Assembly (NCBI GenBank): GCA_022361315.1
Contig: JAKSBB010000248.1
Span: 1-9,472, forward strand
Direction of reading: 5' to 3'
DNA: 9,472 nt
From: Desulfobacterales bacterium
GTDB taxonomy: Bacteria; Desulfobacterota; Desulfobacteria; Desulfobacterales; Desulfobacteraceae
Shown here: in pieces, positions 5,555-9,472 of the stretch
Position numbering within the stretch: position 1 is the stretch's first letter
Layout of the letters: every line of letters begins with the position of its first letter
Notes under the pieces: generated by a model
The model's database searches: none
The model's input: only the letters and a program-made list of their open reading frames with translations
Told to the model about the DNA's origin: nothing
Made by a program: the position numbers and the translations under genes

Positions 5555-7869
5555 CAGGCTTTCTCCAGTCTAACGGCACATTTTTTATAATCCGGCTGCT
5601 TGGAGATTGGGCAGAAAGCATCCAGAGTTACTTCGTTGATCAGATAGTTCTCATCAAAGAAAGGAACAAAAACCTGTCCCGGCGGGGGATTGCCCCGGCC
5701 GTTGATGTTGGCTTTCATTACCATCTCTCCCCGCCTGGAAATAATTTTAACCCGGGTGTCGTTCACCACGCCCATTTCCTTGGCATCTGCCGGGTTGATC
5801 TCCACATAGGCCTCAGGGACCGCCTTGTGGAGGATGGGTACCCTGCGGGTCATGGACCCGGTATGCCAGTGCTCCAGCACCCTGCCGGTATTCAGCCAGA
5901 AGGGGTATTCTGCATCCGGAGACTCTGCCGGGGGTTCGTAGGGGCGCAGCCAGATCCAGGCTTTGTGATCGGGTTTTCCGTAAAAATCAAAGGAATCCCC
6001 TTCACAGGCAGGATCATATTTGGCGTTGTACCGCCAGCGGGTCTCCTTGCCGTCCACAAAGGGCCACTGGACACCGGACCGTTCCTTGAGAACGTCGTAG
6101 GAGGCCATTCTGTGCTTGGGGTTATCGTGGAATTTTGTATATTCATTCCAGATATCCTCGATATAGGTGTCCTGGGACCATGGGAATTGTTTTTCAAATC
6201 CCAGGCGCCGGGCCACCTGAATGAGCTGCCAGGTGTTGCACATGGTTTCGCCGGGTTTGGGCACCAGCTGGTCGTTGTGCTGGGTGCGGCGTTCCGAGTT
6301 GCCGAAAAAGCCCTCCCGCTCAACCCACAGGGCCGAGGGCAGGATGACATCGGCAACATCCGAGGTCGGGGTGGGATAGATTTCCGAGACCACAATGAAC
6401 CGCCCTTCCTTCTTGGCACCGTCCCTGTAGCGCCTGAGGTTGGGGATGGTGACCATTGGGTTGGTTACCTGGATCCACATGAAATTGATGTCCCCCCGGT
6501 CAAGGGCCCGGAACATTTCAACCGTATGGTAGGTGGGCTTCGGATCGATATTTTCCACCGGTACCCCCCAAATATCCGCTGCCATTTTCCGGGACTTCTC
6601 CTTCATCACCACCCCGTGGGGCAGTTTGTGGGTCAGGGTGCCCACCTCACGGACCGTTCCGCAGGCGGAGGGCTGGCCGGTGAGGGAAAAGGGCGAGTTG
6701 CCCGGGGTGGAGATTTTGCCGGTGAGCAGATGGATGTTGTACACCAGGTTGTTCATCCAGGTGCCGCGGGTATGCTGGTTCATACCCATGGTCCAGAAGG
6801 AGGTCACCTTCTTGTCCGGGTCTCCGAACAGGGCGGCCAGGTATTTGATGTCCTCTGCCGGAACCCCTGAGACCTTTTCCACATTCTCAGGGGTATAGTC
6901 TTCAAGAAATGCTTTATAGGCTTCAAAGTCTACGGTTTTGGCTTCATCCTTGAATTTGAAATGATCTTCGGTGCCGTATCCGATATTGGTTTTACCGGCA
7001 TGGAAGGAAACATGGTTTTTCACAAATTCCCAGTTCACCCAGTTGTTTTTAATGATCTCGTGGCAGATGCCGTTTGCCAGGGCCAGGTCCGTCTGGGGTT
7101 TGAACAGGATGGACTGGTCCGCGGCCTGGCTGGACCTGGTCCACCGGGTGGTCAGGTCGATGATTCTGACATGGGTTTTGGACTTGCGGTTGGCCAGCAT
7201 CCGTGAAAACAATACGGGGTGCATCTCCGCCATATTGTTACCCCATGTAACAAATACGTCGGCATTATCAATATCTTCATAGCATCCCATGGGTTCGTCC
7301 ATGCCGAAGCTGGTGAGGCAGCCGGTCACGGCACTGGCCATGCAGAGTCTGGCATTGGCTTCCACGTTGTTTGTACCGATACAGCCTTTGAAGAGTTTGG
7401 AGGCCGCATATCCGTCTGGGATGGACCATTGGCCGGAACCGTAAATGGCGACGGAGTCCTTGCCTGTAGTCTTTATGGAGGATCTCATCTTTTGGGCCAC
7501 GAGGTCCAGGGCTTCTGAAACACTTGCCTTTTCAAGTTTCCCGTTTTTACGGATATAGGCCGTGGTAAACCTGTCTTTCCCGTAAAGGATCTGAACCGAA
7601 TGGTATCCCTTGACACAGCAGAGTCCTTTGTTTACCGAGCAATTGGGGTCCCCCTTGACGGCCACGGCCCGGTCGCCGGATACCCCCACAAGCAGGCCGC
7701 AACCGGTGCCGCAGAACCTGCAGGGTGTTTTGTTCCAGACAATGGTTCCCGCAGGGGCCTCCATCTTTTTCCATCCCGCAAAGGTGATACCAGGGAAAAT
7801 GGCAGCTGCAGCAACCGCCGCACTGTTCAAGGCCATGGCCTTAATAAATGATCGTCTGCTCGTTGTCAT
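5554..7869 (-). CDS. napA: Periplasmic nitrate reductase catalytic subunit NapA
   Basis: A 771-residue molybdopterin oxidoreductase that reduces nitrate to nitrite in the periplasm. A twin-arginine signal, SRRSFIK at 4-10, is followed by a hydrophobic Ala-rich stretch to about 31. The [4Fe-4S] site is C50, C53, C57 and C85, with the relay lysine at 87 in CVKGY. The Mo-bis-MGD ligand is Cys176 followed by Met177, within NARLCMASAV, and DEPMGCYEDID matches NapA closely. MGMNQHTRGTW (361-371), LLTGKIS and SLTGQPSACG are further NapA hallmarks, and these separate it from formate dehydrogenase, arsenate and thiosulfate enzymes. The length is near that of the monomeric Desulfovibrio enzyme and shorter than the E. 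coli protein. Residue 84 is Cys where Asn is usual, making a CC pair. AAGGAG lies 8 nt before the ATG. It is preceded by napD and overlaps the NapB-like gene by one base. The substrate nitrate is inferred from family identity, with high confidence. Confidence 0.95.
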   Translation of the reverse strand: MTTSRRSFIKAMALNSAAVAAAAIFPGITFAGWKKMEAPAGTIVWNKTPCRFCGTGCGLLVGVSGDRAVAVKGDPNCSVNKGLCCVKGYHSVQILYGKDRFTTAYIRKNGKLEKASVSEALDLVAQKMRSSIKTTGKDSVAIYGSGQWSIPDGYAASKLFKGCIGTNNVEANARLCMASAVTGCLTSFGMDEPMGCYEDIDNADVFVTWGNNMAEMHPVLFSRMLANRKSKTHVRIIDLTTRWTRSSQAADQSILFKPQTDLALANGICHEIIKNNWVNWEFVKNHVSFHAGKTNIGYGTEDHFKFKDEAKTVDFEAYKAFLEDYTPENVEKVSGVPAEDIKYLAALFGDPDKKVTSFWTMGMNQHTRGTWMNNLVYNIHLLTGKISTPGNSPFSLTGQPSACGTVREVGTLTHKLPHGVVMKEKSRKMAADIWGVPVENIDPKPTYHTVEMFRALDRGDINFMWIQVTNPMVTIPNLRRYRDGAKKEGRFIVVSEIYPTPTSDVADVILPSALWVEREGFFGNSERRTQHNDQLVPKPGETMCNTWQLIQVARRLGFEKQFPWSQDTYIEDIWNEYTKFHDNPKHRMASYDVLKERSGVQWPFVDGKETRWRYNAKYDPACEGDSFDFYGKPDHKAWIWLRPYEPPAESPDAEYPFWLNTGRVLEHWHTGSMTRRVPILHKAVPEAYVEINPADAKEMGVVNDTRVKIISRRGEMVMKANINGRGNPPPGQVFVPFFDENYLINEVTLDAFCPISKQPDYKKCAVRLEKA

Positions 7870-7909
7870 GAACCAAACTCCTTATGGTTAAATGGATCTA
7901 TATAAAAAT

Positions 7910-8134
7910 TTATGTATGTCCAAATGTCATTGAGATGGATTGAAGGGATTTAAGCCCCTTAATCCGGTTCTGGAGATGCTTATTGGTTTCTTCATCCGGG
8001 GTGTCCGTATATAAAATCACGACATCCTCGTTTTCGGCGACCATTATTTCGCAGTGTTCAAGGGAGGAAAGATCTCGGATCAACTCTTGTTTTTTGTCTT
8101 TTTCAGGATAGACCAGGTAACTGAATATCGGCAT
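7910..8134 (-). CDS. napD: NapD-like chaperone for NapA maturation
   Basis: A 74-residue cytoplasmic protein of NapD size (NapD is usually 75-110 residues). It starts with a beta strand, SYLVYPEKD (5-13), then a helix around LIRDLSSLEHCEI (18-30), a strand EDVVILYTDT (36-45), a second helix ETNKHLQNRIKGLKSL (49-64) and a final strand SISMTFGH (66-73). This beta-alpha-beta-beta-alpha-beta order is the ferredoxin-like NapD fold, which binds the twin-arginine signal of NapA and delays export until the cofactor is in place. An AAGGAG site lies 6 nt before the ATG. It is the first gene of the operon and stands 40 nt ahead of napA, the expected partner. Sequence similarity to NapD is diffuse, so position adjacent to napA carries much of the weight. 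The common gene order is napD before napA. Confidence 0.82.
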   Translation of the reverse strand: MPIFSYLVYPEKDKKQELIRDLSSLEHCEIMVAENEDVVILYTDTPDEETNKHLQNRIKGLKSLQSISMTFGHT

Positions 8135-8181
8135 TGATGCTCCTTGGAAACGGTTTGCGTAACGGCTAAGGGATCAATCGT

Positions 8182-8200
8182 GCCGGAAGTCATGTCCGGC
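8182..8200. promoter_or_regulatory. Inverted repeat in the napD leader
   Basis: GCCGGA (8182-8187) and TCCGGC (8195-8200) are perfect reverse complements separated by 7 nt. It sits about 50-65 nt upstream of the napD start. It could be a transcription-factor site or an mRNA leader hairpin; sequence alone does not tell which. Confidence 0.35.
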
Positions 8201-8224
8201 TGGTACCACAAGATGGTATACTTA

Positions 8225-8253
8225 GTTCAATCACAAGTCGGGCGGGATGTCAA
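8225..8253 (-). promoter_or_regulatory. Weak candidate promoter for the nap operon
   Basis: A perfect TTGACA (8253-8248, minus strand) lies about 115 nt upstream of napD. At 17 nt spacing the -10 position reads TTGAAC, far from consensus, so the promoter would need an activator. A single TTGTGA half-site of the CRP/FNR type (8236-8231) lies in the spacer, without a matching second half. Confidence 0.2.
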
Positions 8254-8369
8254 ATTGTTGTGTCCGAAATTGGTGCTAATTCCTTGAAATGATAAAGAAA
8301 TGGTCGGTAAAATTTGTAACGTTTTTCCCCGGAGTTTGTTACGGAGATGATAGGTGCGTTTATCTGTCA

Positions 8370-8381
8370 GATCTGCAGATC
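8370..8381. promoter_or_regulatory. Perfect 12-bp palindrome, candidate operator
   Basis: GATCTGCAGATC reads the same on both strands. It lies about 105 bp upstream of the TetR-family gene and 6 bp from a second perfect palindrome. TetR proteins bind palindromes as dimers, so it is a candidate site for autoregulation; this is inference. Confidence 0.35.
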
Positions 8382-8387
8382 CCGTTA

Positions 8388-8400
8388 CCTTATTATAAGG
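8388..8400. promoter_or_regulatory. Perfect 13-bp palindrome CCTTATTATAAGG, candidate operator
   Basis: Arms CCTTAT (8388-8393) and ATAAGG (8395-8400) flank a single central T. On the minus strand the same bases contain TATAAT, a perfect -10 hexamer, though without a good -35 at 17 nt. An operator overlapping a promoter would fit repression by the neighbouring TetR protein. Confidence 0.4.
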
Positions 8401-8484
8401 GCACGGCGTTTTAGCCTGTGGTGTAGAAACCATGATCGTAATCTGGTATGAATGCCTTTAATAAAACTTTAGGAACAAGGTACC

Positions 8485-9132
8485 ATGCCCAGAACTTCAA
8501 TGAACGAAGCTGAGATAACACGGACCAAAGAGAAAATTCTGGATATCTCTGCGGACATTATTAATGAAGAGGGATACCAGAACCTTTCCATGAGAAAGAT
8601 CGGTACCCGGGCAGGGATGACCGCCGCCAACCTCTACAATTACTACGCCAACAAGGATGAGATCAACATCGCCATCCGGCTGCGGGCCGGCCGCCTGCTC
8701 TACGATGACCTGCTGGCGGCATATAACTCCGGCAGCGATATGGCGGACAAGATCTGGCTGATGATGAAGGCATACATCACCTACGGCCTGACCAAGCCCA
8801 ATTACTATTCCATCATGTTTGATATGCCGACCCCCAAGTACGCCCATTATGTGGGAACTCCCCTTGAAGCGCTGGCCCGGGAGGAAAAAGTTTCCAGCGA
8901 ACAGAGCGTCGCCCTGCTCTACCGGTGCGCCAAAGAACTTAAAGGCAAAGGGTTCGGCATTCCTGATGATCCCGACTTGTTCATGACCATCGTCTGGGGA
9001 CAGCTCCACGGCCTGGTATCCCTGTATAACAACAATTCCATCGGGGAGATTGTGGATAGGCCTGAGCAGATTATCCAGGCGGCTGCCAGAAAGGCCTACG
9101 AGATTTTTTTCCGTCAGCCGTTGGACAGGTAA
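8485..9132 (+). CDS. TetR/AcrR-family transcriptional regulator
   Basis: A 215-residue one-component regulator. The N-terminal DNA-binding domain spans about 12-60: a first helix TRTKEKILDISADIINEEG, then LSMRKIGTRAGMTAANLYNYYANKDEI (about 34-60), which contains the helix-turn-helix and the usual LYNYYANKDE end. The rest is an all-helical ligand-binding and dimer domain. WGQLHGLVSL at 171-180 matches the W..HG signature of the TetR C-terminal type often called WHG. The ligand cannot be predicted. An AAGG sequence lies 4 nt before the ATG and an AGGA slightly farther upstream. The gene diverges from the nap operon across 350 bp that contain palindromes, and converges on the following gene with a 10-bp gap. 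It may repress itself, the nap operon or the convergent gene. Base composition resembles the nap genes, so no sign of transfer. Family is certain; targets are inferred. Confidence 0.93.
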   Translation: MPRTSMNEAEITRTKEKILDISADIINEEGYQNLSMRKIGTRAGMTAANLYNYYANKDEINIAIRLRAGRLLYDDLLAAYNSGSDMADKIWLMMKAYITYGLTKPNYYSIMFDMPTPKYAHYVGTPLEALAREEKVSSEQSVALLYRCAKELKGKGFGIPDDPDLFMTIVWGQLHGLVSLYNNNSIGEIVDRPEQIIQAAARKAYEIFFRQPLDR

Positions 9133-9142
9133 CCAAACAGTG

Positions 9143-9472
9143 TCAGGTGATCAGGGCCTGGATCCGCTGCATGAAGTCGTTCAGTTTTGCGGCATATTCC
9201 GGCGACCCTTCCACTGCCACATACCCCTTTGAAATGGCTTCCACAAATTCCACCTCGTTGAGAAAAACGGGCAGGGCGTTTTCCGCCCCGTTGAACTTCA
9301 TGTGGACAAAGGGCAGTTTGCGTTTGTAATATCCCCGCCCTGCCTTGGATTTTCCTGCCTTTATCCTGAGATAGGCGGCAATGCCTTCGGGTTCGCAGGA
9401 CATCTGGTAAATACGGTCCGGCTGGAGGCCGGTCCATTTGGCCATATCCGGGTCTCCGGCCTTGTTGTACTG
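9143..9472 (-). CDS. C-terminal part of an unidentified protein, possibly SCP2-like; cut by window edge
   Basis: The frame is open from the window end to the TGA at 9145-9143, giving 109 residues. An internal ATG at 9445 exists, but the nine codons upstream of it (reading QYNKAGDPD) stay open with coding-like composition, and no ribosome site precedes it, so the real start probably lies outside. The C-terminal part, with FVEAISKGYVAVEGSPEYA and then a helix AAKLNDFMQRIQAL, resembles the end of SCP2 sterol-binding-type domains, where a strand G.....EG is followed by an amphipathic helix. The middle has a basic stretch, KAGKSKAGRGYYKRK. No signal peptide or membrane segment is visible in this part. 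It converges on the TetR gene with a 10-bp gap and so is not in its operon. I do not recognise the family with confidence, and the SCP2 suggestion is tentative. Confidence 0.7.
   Translation of the reverse strand, partial: QYNKAGDPDMAKWTGLQPDRIYQMSCEPEGIAAYLRIKAGKSKAGRGYYKRKLPFVHMKFNGAENALPVFLNEVEFVEAISKGYVAVEGSPEYAAKLNDFMQRIQALIT

Larger units (their letters stand above)
8135..8484. other. Divergent regulatory region between napD and the TetR gene
   Basis: About 350 bp separates the two divergent genes. It holds a 5' leader hairpin near napD, a TTGACA hexamer pointing toward napD, two adjacent perfect palindromes, and four GTAAC cores (8159-8163, 8316-8320, and on the opposite strand 8338-8342 and 8384-8388). 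The minus strand has an open frame at 8227-8433, but its composition and lack of a ribosome site argue against a gene. Confidence 0.5.

Noticed and set aside
5527..6870. A long open frame on the plus strand opposite napA
   Set aside because: It lies wholly antisense to a clear NapA gene and part of the next gene; GC-rich codon bias on the real strand leaves the opposite frame free of stops. The protein is rich in Gly, His and Pro and matches nothing.
8144..8158. Sigma-54-like sequence TGGAAACGGTTTGC
   Set aside because: The spacing is one base short of the -24/-12 consensus, the conserved CAC is missing, and it points away from napD.
8227..8433. A 68-codon minus-strand frame in the regulatory region
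   Set aside because: There is no Shine-Dalgarno sequence, no family match and low-quality composition, and it overlaps the palindromes.
1..9472. CRISPR arrays, tRNA or rRNA genes, complete insertion sequences
   Set aside because: I looked for regularly spaced repeats, cloverleaf-like segments and transposase frames with terminal repeats, and saw none.

Overview
The window looks like chromosome from an anaerobic, respiring deltaproteobacterium of the Desulfobacterota, most plausibly a Desulfobacterales-type sulfate reducer. This rests on protein style: an iron-sulfur/NrfD pair of the DsrO/DsrP type, small multihaem c-type cytochromes, and a Nap catalytic subunit close to the short deltaproteobacterial form. 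No rRNA or other taxonomic marker is present, so the placement is inference.

Layout. (1) 1-1379, minus strand: a two-gene unit of an AAA+ ATPase (408-1379) followed 3 nt later by the N-terminal part of a subtilisin-like (S8) serine protease, which is open to the window edge (1-404). The pair looks like an IetAS-type anti-phage module. (2) 1380-1975: about 600 bp of AT-rich DNA with no convincing gene; it holds a probable promoter for the ATPase and a hairpin just after the respiratory operon. (3) 1976-8134, minus strand: a compact six-gene operon in transcription order napD, napA, NapB-like tetrahaem cytochrome c, second tetrahaem cytochrome c, Tat-exported polyferredoxin, NrfD/DsrP-like membrane quinol oxidase. 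(4) 8135-8484: a divergent regulatory region rich in palindromes. (5) 8485-9132, plus strand: a TetR-family regulator. (6) 9143-9472, minus strand: the C-terminal part of a convergent gene, possibly SCP2-like, cut by the window end.

How the genes work together (inference from families and order): menaquinol would be oxidised by the NrfD-like membrane protein. Electrons would pass through the periplasmic four-cluster iron-sulfur protein and the two tetrahaem cytochromes to NapA, which reduces nitrate to nitrite in the periplasm; NapD is the cytoplasmic chaperone for NapA. No NapC, NapG/NapH or NrfA is seen, so a DsrOP-like module appears to replace the usual quinol dehydrogenase. The divergent TetR regulator may control the operon, itself, or its convergent neighbour.

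The points most worth a second look are the hybrid Nap/DsrOP-like operon, the apparent internal duplication that made a tetrahaem NapB-like cytochrome, a Cys-to-Tyr change in cluster I of the polyferredoxin, the IetAS-like pair in AT-rich DNA, and two perfect palindromes between napD and the TetR gene.
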